DNA of 64,000 bases from Bacillus sp. sid0103 (GTDB taxonomy: Bacteria > Bacillota > Bacilli > Bacillales_B > DSM-18226): assembly GCF_019219025.1 (NCBI RefSeq), contig NZ_JAHUWN010000011.1:124001-188000 (forward strand). Reading direction: 5' to 3'. The notes beneath the pieces are model-generated. The model was given only the letters and a program-made list of their open reading frames with translations. It was not told the DNA's origin and ran no database searches. Below are positions 24,983-33,779 of the stretch, in pieces. The position numbers and the translations under genes were made by a program. Position 1 is the first letter of the stretch; the number at the start of each line of letters is the position of its first letter.

Positions 24983-26593
24983 ATGAAGAAGAGGTCTTTT
25001 AAACTGCTGTTGATCTCTCTATTAGCCATCAGTATGTTATTAGTTGGCTGTAACAGCAAAACGAATGAAGCAGGAGGCAAAAAGGATCCTGCCAGTGGTG
25101 GATCGAAAAAGGATACACTAGTTTATGGACGTGGAGGAGATTCTACATCACTAGATCCTATCACTACAACTGAAGGTGAAGCATTCAAAGTAACAGAAAA
25201 CATCTATGAAACATTGATCCAATATGGTGATCAAGATACCACTATCAACCCGGGTCTAGCTGAATCATGGGAAGTTTCACCAGATGGCTTAACTTACACA
25301 TTCAAACTTCGTCAAGGAGTTAAGTTCCATGATGGTACAGATTTTAATGCAGAAGCGGTTGTTTTTAACTTTGATCGCTGGATGAATGGTAATTCCGATA
25401 GCTTCCCATATTACACCATGTTTGGTGGATATAAAAAGGATGAAGGTCACGTTATCAAAGAAGTAAAAGCCGTTGATGCAAATACCGTTCAATTTGTCTT
25501 AAAACGTCCACAAGCTCCATTCTTAAAGAACCTAGCAATGTCTCCGTTTGGAATTGCCAGCCCTACGGCTGTTAAAAAATATGGTGACAAGTTTAGACAA
25601 AATCCGGTTGGAACAGGTCCATTTAAATTCGTTGAGTGGAAAGAAAATGATACTATTACGCTTGAAAAGAACCCTGACTATTGGCAAAAGGGTTTGCCTA
25701 AGTTAAACAAAGTTATTTTCCGTGTAATACCTGAAAATACTGCACGTCTTAACGCTCTTGCCAATGGTGAGATTGACGTGATGGATGGACTAAATAATTC
25801 AGATGAGGCTACTGTTAAAGCAAATGCTAACCTCCAAGTGATTGAACGTCCATCAATGAACGTTGGTTATATTGGTTTAACAACTACACGTAAACCATTT
25901 GATAATAAACTTGTTCGTCAAGCAATTAACTACGCAGTTGATAAAAAATCAATCATTGATGCGTTTTATGGTGGGAAAGCCCTTGCTGCTGTCAATCCAA
26001 TGCCACCTTCCATTGAAGGCTATAATAAGTCAATTGAGCCGTACCCTTATGATTTAGAGAAAGCAAAGGCTTTGTTGAAAGAGGCTGGATACGAAAAAGG
26101 ATTTGAAATCGATTTATGGGCAATGCCTGTTGCACGCCCATACATGCCAGAAGCACAAAAAGTTGCAGAAGTTATCCAAGAGAGCTTAAGCAAAATCAAT
26201 GTCAAAGCCAAAATCCAATCTGTGGACTGGGCTACTTACTTAGATAAAGCTGCAAAAGGTGAATTTGATATGTTCATGCTTGGCTGGACAGGTGACAATG
26301 GTGACCCTGATAACTTCTTATACACATTGCTTGATAAAGACAGCATTGGAAGTAATAACTATTCCCAATATAGCAATGACAAATTACATGACGTCTTAAT
26401 TAAAGCACAAACAGAAATTGATCAAGCGAAGCGTAATGCACTATACGAAGAAGCACAAGTAATCATCCATGATGATGCTCCATGGGTTCCACTTGTTCAC
26501 TCTACACCGCTGTTAGCAGCAGGGAAAGATGTGGCAAATTACTTACCACACCCAACTGGATCAGAAGCGCTGACAAAAGTTGAATTTAAATAA
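24983..26593 (+). CDS. Peptide ABC transporter substrate-binding lipoprotein
   Basis: A 536-residue SBP_bac_5 family protein. The N-terminus is a lipoprotein signal (KRSFKLLLISLLAISMLLVG) with a lipobox cysteine at 23. The body shows YGRGGDSTSLDPITTTEGEA, YTFKLRQGVKFHDG and NPVGTGPFKFVEW, typical of cluster C binding proteins for dipeptides, glutathione or nickel. It captures peptide outside the cell and delivers it to the permeases. ATG start with AAGGGGG. A terminator right after it probably lets this protein be made in excess over the permeases. The exact ligand is not predictable. Confidence 0.92.
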   Translation: MKKRSFKLLLISLLAISMLLVGCNSKTNEAGGKKDPASGGSKKDTLVYGRGGDSTSLDPITTTEGEAFKVTENIYETLIQYGDQDTTINPGLAESWEVSPDGLTYTFKLRQGVKFHDGTDFNAEAVVFNFDRWMNGNSDSFPYYTMFGGYKKDEGHVIKEVKAVDANTVQFVLKRPQAPFLKNLAMSPFGIASPTAVKKYGDKFRQNPVGTGPFKFVEWKENDTITLEKNPDYWQKGLPKLNKVIFRVIPENTARLNALANGEIDVMDGLNNSDEATVKANANLQVIERPSMNVGYIGLTTTRKPFDNKLVRQAINYAVDKKSIIDAFYGGKALAAVNPMPPSIEGYNKSIEPYPYDLEKAKALLKEAGYEKGFEIDLWAMPVARPYMPEAQKVAEVIQESLSKINVKAKIQSVDWATYLDKAAKGEFDMFMLGWTGDNGDPDNFLYTLLDKDSIGSNNYSQYSNDKLHDVLIKAQTEIDQAKRNALYEEAQVIIHDDAPWVPLVHSTPLLAAGKDVANYLPHPTGSEALTKVEFK

Positions 26594-26602
26594 TAATGGC
26601 AG

Positions 26603-26631
26603 AAAGGGGAGGAAGCTTTGCCTCCCCTTTT
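26603..26631 (+). terminator. Intra-operon terminator after the binding-protein gene
   Basis: AAAGGGGAGG and CCTCCCCTTT pair around AAGCTTTG, with a short T tail. Located between the binding protein and permease genes, it may reduce but not stop read-through. Confidence 0.75.
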
Positions 26632-26722
26632 GTTAACGAAACGCAGTCTCTTTTTGGTAAAAAAATTGTCAAGTTGTAGCGCCTAGCCAGGCGTTTATGC
26701 TTAACAGTGAGGTGAATATAAA

Positions 26723-27730
26723 TTGTTAACTTATACAGTCCGCCGTGTATTTTCATTAATACCTGTATTAATTGGGATGACGCTCGTTGTTTTTGCTATT
26801 ATCCATGCGATTCCTGGAAATCCCGCGCAGGTGATTCTTGGGCAGAGAGCAACGGCAGAATCCATTGCCACGTTAACGAAGGAATTAGGATTGGACAGGC
26901 CTTGGTACATACAATACGTAGATTATATTAATGCCCTGATTCATGGGGATTTAGGTGTTTCACTCCGGACAAGGGGCCCAATTAATGAAGAAATATGGCC
27001 TTACTTAGCAGCAACAGCGGAACTAACTATCGTAGCAATGCTTATTGCCATCATTGTTGGGGTTAATGCAGGTATAGTTAGTGCCTGGTTCTCGAAATCG
27101 TGGTTTGATTATGTTGCGATGGTCCTTGCCCTTATTGGTGTATCACTGCCAATTTTTTGGCTTGGTTTAATGGAGCAATGGGTATTCTCCATTGAATTAG
27201 GCTGGCTTCCGACAACCGGAAGAGAGAATGTACGAGACCCCGTTGCAGCGATTACTCATTTTTATTTAATCGATACCCTATTACAAGGAAGACCTGATCA
27301 GTTTATTACAGTCCTAAAACATTTGGTGTTACCGAGCATTGCGCTTGCTACCATTCCAATGGCGATTATTGCTAGAATGACTCGGGCAACGATGCTCGAG
27401 GTGATGAAATCGGATTATGTCCGTACAGCTAGAGCAAAAGGACTGAGCATGTTCTGGGTAGTGTATAAACATTCCTTAAAAAATGCTGTTATCCCAGTTC
27501 TAACTATTATCGGCTTGCAGACGGGTCTTTTACTGGGAGGAGCCATTTTAACTGAAACCATTTTTGGCTGGCCAGGAATCGGGAGATATCTATATGATGC
27601 CATCGGTTACCGTGATTATCCAGTTATTCAGTCAGGGATATTAATTATTGCGGCAATTTTTGTTCTTATTAATTTAATCGTAGACTTATTATATGTTTTT
27701 GTTGATCCGCGGATTAAATATACGAAATAG
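26723..27730 (+). CDS. Peptide ABC transporter permease (DppB type)
   Basis: A 335-residue permease with six predicted membrane helices. The N-terminus (TYTVRRVFSLIPVLIGMTLV, then PGNPAQVILGQRAT) and the EAA loop (RTARAKGLSMFWVVYKHSLK) are typical of DppB. A TTG start is used, with GAGGTGAA upstream. It forms the membrane channel with the following DppC-type subunit. It lies about 130 bases after the binding-protein gene, beyond an internal terminator. Confidence 0.93.
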   Translation: MLTYTVRRVFSLIPVLIGMTLVVFAIIHAIPGNPAQVILGQRATAESIATLTKELGLDRPWYIQYVDYINALIHGDLGVSLRTRGPINEEIWPYLAATAELTIVAMLIAIIVGVNAGIVSAWFSKSWFDYVAMVLALIGVSLPIFWLGLMEQWVFSIELGWLPTTGRENVRDPVAAITHFYLIDTLLQGRPDQFITVLKHLVLPSIALATIPMAIIARMTRATMLEVMKSDYVRTARAKGLSMFWVVYKHSLKNAVIPVLTIIGLQTGLLLGGAILTETIFGWPGIGRYLYDAIGYRDYPVIQSGILIIAAIFVLINLIVDLLYVFVDPRIKYTK

Positions 27731-27745
27731 AGGAGGGAACTTAAC

Positions 27746-28645
27746 GTGGCAGAACTTGCAAAAAATCCGGCAAATATAAAAGCGGTAATTGCTGAAGAAA
27801 AGCTGACACCTCCATGGAAGGAAGCCTGGCAATCTTTCTATAAAAATCGATTAGCACTGGCAGGCTTAGGAATCGTAGTCTTTTTTATTATTATTGCTGT
27901 GATTGCCCCAGTTATTGCACCATATAGCTATAAAGATCAAGTCTTAACCGATCGAATGCTCCCGCCTTCAAGTGAACATTGGTTTGGGACAGATGACTTT
28001 GGACGCGATATTTTTTCTCGGATTGTTTACGGGGCAAGAATATCATTGTGGGTAGGCTTTTTCTCAGTCTTAGGTTCAGTTGTGGCAGGGACATTCCTTG
28101 GCATTGTAGCTGGATACTATGGACGCTGGGTAGATGCTGTTATCTCTCGTATTTTTGATATTATGCTAGCCTTCCCTAGTATTCTCTTGGCGATTGCAGT
28201 TGTTTCAATTTTGGGACCATCATTGCAAAATGCGCTAATTGCGATTGCGGTGATTAACATCCCGAATTTTGGACGACTTGTTCGCTCCAAGGTATTAAGT
28301 GTAAAACAAGAAGAATATATTATGGCGGCCCGTGCGGTCGGGATGAAAGATACGAGAATACTCCTTCGCCACATCCTACCGAATAGCATTTCACCAGTAA
28401 TCGTCCAAGCCACATTAGCGATTGCTACGGCAATTATTGAGGCTGCAGCCCTTGGTTTTCTTGGAATGGGGGCACAAGCACCAACACCTGAGTGGGGGAA
28501 AATGCTGGCTGACTCTAAAAACTATATAACACAGGCACCATGGACATTATTCTTCCCTGGAGTAGCAATTATGCTGACCGTCCTTGGATTTAACTTAATG
28601 GGCGATGGACTAAGGGATATCCTTGACCCGAAAATGAAACAATAA
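27746..28645 (+). CDS. Peptide ABC transporter permease (DppC type)
   Basis: A 299-residue permease with six helices. HWFGTDDFGRDIFSRIVYGA is the hallmark of DppC/OppC, and the EAA loop reads MAARAVGMKDTRILLRHILP. GTG start with GAGGAGGGAA, 15 bases after the DppB-type gene. Last gene of the transporter; a terminator follows. Confidence 0.94.
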   Translation: MAELAKNPANIKAVIAEEKLTPPWKEAWQSFYKNRLALAGLGIVVFFIIIAVIAPVIAPYSYKDQVLTDRMLPPSSEHWFGTDDFGRDIFSRIVYGARISLWVGFFSVLGSVVAGTFLGIVAGYYGRWVDAVISRIFDIMLAFPSILLAIAVVSILGPSLQNALIAIAVINIPNFGRLVRSKVLSVKQEEYIMAARAVGMKDTRILLRHILPNSISPVIVQATLAIATAIIEAAALGFLGMGAQAPTPEWGKMLADSKNYITQAPWTLFFPGVAIMLTVLGFNLMGDGLRDILDPKMKQ

Positions 28646-28649
28646 ACGT

Positions 28650-28677
28650 AGAGACTCCTGTGTGGGTCTCTTTCTTT
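28650..28677 (+). terminator. Terminator of the peptide ABC operon
   Basis: AGAGAC pairs with GTCTCT around a nine-base loop, followed by a T-rich tail. Confidence 0.65.
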
Positions 28678-28678
28678 T

Positions 28679-28691
28679 GGTGTCAGGCACC
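28679..28691. repeat. Single GGTGTCAGGCACC palindromic motif
   Basis: Same 13-base motif as in the arms of the inverted repeat at 21767-21818. Palindromic except for its centre. Confidence 0.6.
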
Positions 28692-28783
28692 AATAAATTT
28701 CCCTAAAAATTTTCTAAAATCTAAAAATAGCATTATAATTATGCTTAATCATTTGAATAATCCAATTGGAGGTCTGGGGTATT

Positions 28784-29308
28784 TTGACAAATAGAGATAA
28801 GAGTATTGTTTTTATTGGGTTTATGGGTGCAGGAAAGACTACTGTTGGTAAGAAGGTTGCTGAAAAACTCAATCGTGAATTTATTGATATTGATGATAGA
28901 ATCGAAAAAGAGTATAACATGCCCGTGTCGCAAATTTTTACTGAATTTGGTGAGAAAGAATTTAGAGATAGAGAAAAAAGTTTAATTGCAAGTCTAGCAG
29001 TACAGAAGCAAAAGATTATTTCTCTTGGTGGCGGAGCATTCCTTCAAAATGAGATTAGAGAGAGCTGTTTAGCATCTTGTATTGTTATTTTCCTTGAACT
29101 CTCATTGGAAGCTTGGAAGGATCGATTAGGGTTGATTATTGACAGCCGCCCCGTATTACAAGGCAAATCAATGGAAGAAATGGAAGAACTGTTTTATAAA
29201 AGACAAGCTATATATAGAAACCATCATTTAAAGATTTCCACGGATCACAAAAATGCGGAGGAAATTGCGGACCTAATTGTAAAAGAATTAATGACTTATG
29301 GGGAATAA
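28784..29308 (+). CDS. aroK: Shikimate kinase
   Basis: About 174 residues, normal for AroK. Walker A is GFMGAGKTTVGKK, followed by FIDIDDRIEKEYNM with the shikimate-binding DxD region. EFRDREKSLI, ISLGGGAFLQN (the GGG motif) and DSRPVLQG of the lid complete it. Phosphorylates shikimate in the aromatic amino acid pathway. In-frame TTG codons exist at 28766 and 28784; the latter gives the normal N-terminus, though the distance from GGAGG is long. aroD follows, so two steps of the same pathway are adjacent, separated by a mini-copy of a dispersed repeat. Confidence 0.88.
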   Translation: MTNRDKSIVFIGFMGAGKTTVGKKVAEKLNREFIDIDDRIEKEYNMPVSQIFTEFGEKEFRDREKSLIASLAVQKQKIISLGGGAFLQNEIRESCLASCIVIFLELSLEAWKDRLGLIIDSRPVLQGKSMEEMEELFYKRQAIYRNHHLKISTDHKNAEEIADLIVKELMTYGE

Positions 29309-29317
29309 ACCAATACT

Positions 29318-29376
29318 TTAGTTTGTTGATTGGAGCGAAGCTTCTTTCGCTCTAATCAACAGGCAAGTTTAACAGA
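29318..29376. repeat. Mini copy of the 183-bp MITE-like element
   Basis: Only the ends of the element remain. TGTTGATTGGAGCGAA and TTCGCTCCAATCAACA form a 16-bp perfect stem, followed by GGCAAGTTTAACAGA. Flanking AATACTT and AAGTATT extend the symmetry. In this place it can also act as a hairpin between aroK and aroD. Confidence 0.65.
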
Positions 29377-29403
29377 TCCAAGTATTAAAAAGGAGTGGGG
29401 AAA

Positions 29404-30168
29404 ATGCCTAAAACTGTTACTGTTAGAGGCCTTACCATTGGGGAAGGAATCCCAAAAATCTGTGTCCCTTTGGTTGGAGAATCGATAGCACAATTAAAGG
29501 AGGAAGCTGAATTTCTTAAAAATATCGACTTAGATGTCGTCGAGTGGCGTGTCGACTTTTTTGACCAAGTAGAAGATATTGAGCAAGTAAAAATTGCTCT
29601 TGTTGAGATTCGCTCGATCCTGCCGAACACACCACTTATTTTTACCTTTCGTAGTCATAAAGAAGGCGGTAATAAGGAAATTTCTACTGCTTTCTATTTT
29701 GAATTAAACAAGACGATCTCAGAAACCGGCTTAATAGATATCGTTGATATTGAACTATTCAATGATGAAAAAGAAATAAAAGAATTAATTGAGGATGCTC
29801 ATGCCAAAAAAGTCTTTGTTATTATTTCTAACCATGACTTTCATAAGACGCCGGCTAAAGAAGTAATAATCTCCCGGTTAAGGAAAGCGCAAGAATTAGG
29901 GGGCGATGTACCGAAAATTGCTGTGATGCCAACTAGCACTGCCGATGTGCTCACCCTCTTAGATGCAACAAATACAATGAATGAACTGTATGCTGACCGA
30001 CCTTTCATTACCATGTCTATGGCAGGTAAAGGAGTCATTAGTCGTTTGGCAGGTGAGGTATTTGGGTCAGCTCTTACTTTTGGAGCAGCAAAAAAGGCCT
30101 CTGCACCCGGACAGGTGGCAGTTAAGGAATTAAGAAACGTATTAAATCTGTTACATGCGGGTTTATAA
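29404..30168 (+). CDS. aroD: Type I 3-dehydroquinate dehydratase
   Basis: A 254-residue TIM-barrel enzyme converting 3-dehydroquinate to 3-dehydroshikimate. The catalytic His is in SNHDFHKTP, the Schiff-base lysine in VPKIAVMPTS, and the C-terminal MSMAGKGVISRLAGEVFGSA is diagnostic. AAGGAG sits 8 bases before ATG 29404; a GTG at 29395 is in frame but closer than ideal. A terminator follows. Confidence 0.93.
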   Translation: MPKTVTVRGLTIGEGIPKICVPLVGESIAQLKEEAEFLKNIDLDVVEWRVDFFDQVEDIEQVKIALVEIRSILPNTPLIFTFRSHKEGGNKEISTAFYFELNKTISETGLIDIVDIELFNDEKEIKELIEDAHAKKVFVIISNHDFHKTPAKEVIISRLRKAQELGGDVPKIAVMPTSTADVLTLLDATNTMNELYADRPFITMSMAGKGVISRLAGEVFGSALTFGAAKKASAPGQVAVKELRNVLNLLHAGL

Positions 30169-30175
30169 ACATTTG

Positions 30176-30208
30176 AAAGGCACTCAACCGAGTGCTTTTT
30201 CTTTTTTT
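30176..30208 (+). terminator. Terminator of aroD
   Basis: GCACTC/GAGTGC stem with AACC loop, extended by A-T pairs, followed by a long T-rich tail. Confidence 0.75.
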
Positions 30209-30211
30209 GAT

Positions 30212-30394
30212 GGCTATGTTAAAACTTATTGTTGATTTTGGCACCCTGTTGATCTACGTTCCAGGCGCGAGACTCCTGCGGGAGTACGGGGCAGGGGAGA
30301 CCCCGCAGGAGCGCAGTGACGAGGAGGCTCCCCGGACCGCCCGCGGAAAGCGAAGCTTCTTTCGCTCCAATCAACAGGCAAGTTTAACAGAGCC
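30212..30394. repeat. 183-bp MITE-like element, full copy 1
   Basis: Begins GGCTATGTTAAAACTT and ends AAGTTTAACAGAGCC, so the ends are inverted repeats. The interior is GC-rich, with a long hairpin (CTCCTGCGGG / CCCGCAGGAG). It is about 90% identical in length and order to 47394-47576. No coding capacity is credible. Likely a non-autonomous mobile element, common in Bacillaceae intergenic regions. Confidence 0.8.
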
Positions 30395-30574
30395 TTTTAA
30401 ATAAATGATGTAATTATAGCAATAGAAGGACAGTGAGCATTACATAATTTACTGTCTTTTTTATATACATATCTATGCATAAAAAATGTATAATCTTACA
30501 AAGTTCAATGTAAGCGTTTTCAAAACAAGGAGTGATTATTTTCAATAAAAAACAGAAAATTAAGCTATTTTTTA
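30395..30574. other. Leader region upstream of the arg promoter
   Basis: AT-rich, no gene. A further weak ARG-box-like sequence (TGCATAAAAAATGTATA, near 30476-30492) may be a distal ArgR site. Confidence 0.4.
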
Positions 30575-30611
30575 ATTGAATAATTATATAAAGGAATGTA
30601 TAATAATTCAT
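30575..30611 (+). promoter_or_regulatory. arg operon promoter overlapped by two ARG boxes
   Basis: TTGAAT (30576-30581), 17 bases, TATAAT (30599-30604) form a near-ideal promoter. TGAATAATTATATA covers the -35 and TGTATAATAATTCA covers the -10; the second matches the ArgR/AhrC consensus TGnATwwwwATnCA fully. Binding of ArgR with arginine would block polymerase. Confidence 0.7.
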
Positions 30612-30639
30612 TATGAAAGCAACTTAGGAGTTGGGTAAA

Positions 30640-31677
30640 TTGAAGGCTGCAATTATCGGTGGTACTGGTTATGGATCAATTGAGTTAGTGAGGTTAATCA
30701 ATAAGCACCCTTATTTGGAGATTGGTTCAGTTGTTTCAAACTCACAATCAGGGTCTAACTTTAGCGGAATTTATCCACATCTCACTGAAATGGTGGAGCA
30801 ACCGCTGGAAACATTTGATGTTGATAGATTGTCTGAAAAGAATGAAATTGTATTTTTTGCAACCCCGTCAGGTGTGAGTAGCAAACTTGTGCCACAACTA
30901 GTTGATAGGGGAATTAAGTGTATTGATTTATCAGGAGATTTCCGGCTAAGGTCTGCGGTAGAATACGAAACTTGGTATAAACACTCACCTGCTGAAGAGA
31001 AATATCTAAATCAAGCAATCTATGGTTTAAGTGAAATATATCCTGACCAAATAAAGACGGCCAATTTGATAGCCAATCCTGGATGTTATCCAACCGCATC
31101 CAGTCTGGGAATTTTACCAATCCTTACATCCAAATTAGCCGATGAAAAATCGATTGTCATTGATGCAAAATCTGGAGTTTCTGGTGCTGGCAGAGGTCTT
31201 TCCTTAACAGCCCATTACTCTGAAATCAATGAAAATTTTAAAGCTTATAAACTAGGAAAACATCAACATATTCCTGAAATTGAGCAAGTACTTTCAGATG
31301 AGAGTGGAAGTCCAGTCACGATTACATTTACTACCCATCTTGTCCCAATGACAAGAGGAATCATGTGCACGATGTATGTGAATCTTAAAGAAGTAATTTC
31401 CACAAAAAAAGTAATAGATTTTTATAAACAATTTTATCAAGTATCTCAATTTATAAGAATACGGCCGGAAGGGAATATACCTTCAACAAAAGAGGTCACT
31501 GGAAGTAATTATTGTGATATTGGGCTGCATGTTGACGAACGTACAAACCGTCTGACGATTATTTCCGTAATTGATAATTTAGTTAAAGGTGCTGCCGGGC
31601 AGGCCATCCAAAATGTGAATTTGATGAATGGCTGGGATGAGCGAACAGGGCTCACTGACATTCCAATGTTTCCATAG
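30640..31677 (+). CDS. argC: N-acetyl-gamma-glutamyl-phosphate reductase
   Basis: A 345-residue enzyme for the third step of arginine synthesis. The NADP-binding GGTGYGSIELVRL is at the N-terminus, the catalytic cysteine in ANPGCYPTASSLGILP, and the catalytic histidine in KLGKHQHIPEIEQ. The TTG at 30640 is 9 bases after AGGAG and gives the normal ArgC start; TTG 30631 is too close. First gene of the arginine operon, just behind a promoter with ARG boxes. Confidence 0.95.
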   Translation: MKAAIIGGTGYGSIELVRLINKHPYLEIGSVVSNSQSGSNFSGIYPHLTEMVEQPLETFDVDRLSEKNEIVFFATPSGVSSKLVPQLVDRGIKCIDLSGDFRLRSAVEYETWYKHSPAEEKYLNQAIYGLSEIYPDQIKTANLIANPGCYPTASSLGILPILTSKLADEKSIVIDAKSGVSGAGRGLSLTAHYSEINENFKAYKLGKHQHIPEIEQVLSDESGSPVTITFTTHLVPMTRGIMCTMYVNLKEVISTKKVIDFYKQFYQVSQFIRIRPEGNIPSTKEVTGSNYCDIGLHVDERTNRLTIISVIDNLVKGAAGQAIQNVNLMNGWDERTGLTDIPMFP

Positions 31678-31737
31678 ATAATTAAAAACTACCTTGTTTT
31701 ATAAATGAACGAAGAGGAACCAAAGGGGGAAATGAAA

Positions 31738-32967
31738 ATGACACAGGCTACATCTACGAATGAGATCGTTATTATAGAAGAAGGTAGTGTTACCTTGCCG
31801 AAGGGTTACAAAGCGGGCGGATTGCATTGTGGTATTAAAAGAAAACGACTTGATCTGGGATATATCGTTTCAGAAGTTCCTGCTACAGCTGCAGGAGTCT
31901 ATACAACTAACATCTTCCAAGCAGCACCATTATTAGTTACACAAGAAAGTATTGCAAAAGAAAACAAGATTCAAGCAATTATCGTGAATTCTGGCAATGC
32001 CAATGCATGCACAGGGGAACAGGGATTACTCGATGCATTCGCCATGCAAAAGAGTTTTGCAAACGAACTGGGATTTGAAGAACATCTTGTTGCGGTTACT
32101 TCAACCGGCGTCATCGGAGAACTTTTACCGATGGATAAAGTGCTAACAGGGATAAAACAAATCCTAAATAAAGAAAATCAAGATGAAAATAATTTTAAAA
32201 AGGCGATCCTTACAACTGATACCTGTGTCAAACATACAGCAGTGCAAATGACGATCGATGGAAAGACTGTTTCCATTGGCGGAGCATCAAAAGGATCAGG
32301 AATGATTCACCCGAACATGGCGACAATGCTAGGATTTGTAACAACAGATGCAAATATTGCACATAGTGATCTGCTTGGAGCACTTCGAGAGGTAACGAAT
32401 CAAACGTTTAATATGATAACAGTGGATGGCGATACAAGTACAAATGACATGGTTCTCGTTATGGCAAATGGTTTAGCGGAGAATAATCAACTAACAAAAG
32501 ACCACCCAGAATGGCAAATGTTCAAACAAGGGTTAAAAATCGTTTGTGAATCACTTGCTAAAAAAATTGCAAGAGACGGTGAAGGAGCTACAAAACTAGT
32601 AGAAGTTCAAGTTAATGGCGCCTACAGTCAAAATGCAGCAAGTGCAGTCGGCAAAGCAATAATTTCTTCCAACCTAGTTAAAACAGCAATTTATGGAACG
32701 GATCCGAACTGGGGGCGAATTGTTACTGCTATCGGTTATAGCGGTGTACCTGTTGAACCTAATGCAATTAAGGTAGCTATTGGACCTTTCACAGTATTTG
32801 AGAATGGTCTGCCAAGTAACTTTATAGAAGAAGAAGTAAAGGAATACTTAGAATCGGAAAATGTTCAATTGAGTGTTGAATTAAACCAAGGTGAATATAG
32901 CGCTACAGCCTATGGATGCGACTTAACTTATGATTATGTGAAAATCAACGCATCCTACCGCACGTAA
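31738..32967 (+). CDS. argJ: Bifunctional ornithine acetyltransferase/N-acetylglutamate synthase
   Basis: A 409-residue protein. The self-cleavage site is in HPNMATMLGFVTTD (Ala-Thr), which yields the alpha and beta chains; the Thr becomes the catalytic nucleophile. TSTGVIGELLPMDKV and DPNWGRIVTAIGYSGV are also typical. It recycles the acetyl group and also makes N-acetylglutamate, so argE and argA are not needed. ATG 31705 is in frame, but AAAGGGGG suits ATG 31738. Confidence 0.95.
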   Translation: MTQATSTNEIVIIEEGSVTLPKGYKAGGLHCGIKRKRLDLGYIVSEVPATAAGVYTTNIFQAAPLLVTQESIAKENKIQAIIVNSGNANACTGEQGLLDAFAMQKSFANELGFEEHLVAVTSTGVIGELLPMDKVLTGIKQILNKENQDENNFKKAILTTDTCVKHTAVQMTIDGKTVSIGGASKGSGMIHPNMATMLGFVTTDANIAHSDLLGALREVTNQTFNMITVDGDTSTNDMVLVMANGLAENNQLTKDHPEWQMFKQGLKIVCESLAKKIARDGEGATKLVEVQVNGAYSQNAASAVGKAIISSNLVKTAIYGTDPNWGRIVTAIGYSGVPVEPNAIKVAIGPFTVFENGLPSNFIEEEVKEYLESENVQLSVELNQGEYSATAYGCDLTYDYVKINASYRT

Positions 32968-32981
32968 GGGAGGACGAGAAA

Positions 32982-33779
32982 TTGAAATATATAGTCATTA
33001 AGTGCGGCGGAAGTGTGTTAGATAATCTCCCAAGATCCTTTTATGAAGATATTGTTTCACTTCATGAATCAGGCGAATGGACTCCAATCATCGTTCATGG
33101 AGGAGGCCCGCTGATCACATCATTATTAAAAAATCTAAACGTTGAAACCACCTTTGTGAATGGTCTTAGAGTAACCAATCACGAAGTATTAGATATAGTA
33201 GAAATGGTATTAAGCGGTTCCGTCAACAAACAAGTTGTCCGTAACATTATCGAAGTTGGGGGAAAGGCTATTGGGGTAAGTGGGGTAGATGGGTGCCTAT
33301 TACAAGCTGAACCAACCCAAAATGCGGATACATTAGGCTTCGTTGGTGAAGTAATTGGTGTCAACCACGAAGTTATCGAGGGAATCATTTCCCAAGGAAA
33401 TGTTCCAGTAATTTCTCCAGTCGGGATCGATGCAGGCGGGCAGCGATATAACATTAATGGTGATATAGCCGCATCAGCGATTGCCAAAGCATTGGGTGCG
33501 AATCTTTGCTTCATTAGTGATATACCTGGAATCTTAGTTGAAAAAAATGGTGCCAAGACAAAACTTGATAAAGTCTCAAAGGCGACAATCGAGGAACTGA
33601 TAAAAAATAAGACTATTTATGGGGGAATGATTCCTAAAGTAAAAGCCGCTATTGACGGTCTTGTCCATAAAATACCCGAAGTAAGTATCATTAATGGGTC
33701 TGAAAAAAGCAGCTTAATAGATTATACGAATGGTAAATTGACCGGAACTAAAATTGTCTTAGAAGAGGGGATCGCGTAA
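32982..33779 (+). CDS. argB: Acetylglutamate kinase
   Basis: A 265-residue amino acid kinase. IKCGGSVLDN and IIVHGGGPLITSLL near the N-terminus form the phosphate and substrate sites. AASAIAKALGANLCFISDIP and GGMIPKVKAAIDG complete the ATP site. TTG start, with AAGGGAGG, 14 bases after argJ. Second step of the pathway. Confidence 0.95.
   Translation: MKYIVIKCGGSVLDNLPRSFYEDIVSLHESGEWTPIIVHGGGPLITSLLKNLNVETTFVNGLRVTNHEVLDIVEMVLSGSVNKQVVRNIIEVGGKAIGVSGVDGCLLQAEPTQNADTLGFVGEVIGVNHEVIEGIISQGNVPVISPVGIDAGGQRYNINGDIAASAIAKALGANLCFISDIPGILVEKNGAKTKLDKVSKATIEELIKNKTIYGGMIPKVKAAIDGLVHKIPEVSIINGSEKSSLIDYTNGKLTGTKIVLEEGIA

Noticed and set aside
30192..30404. 70-codon frame over the MITE-like element
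   Set aside because: The frame is a reading of a GC-rich repeated non-coding element; the same false frame occurs at 47398-47754.
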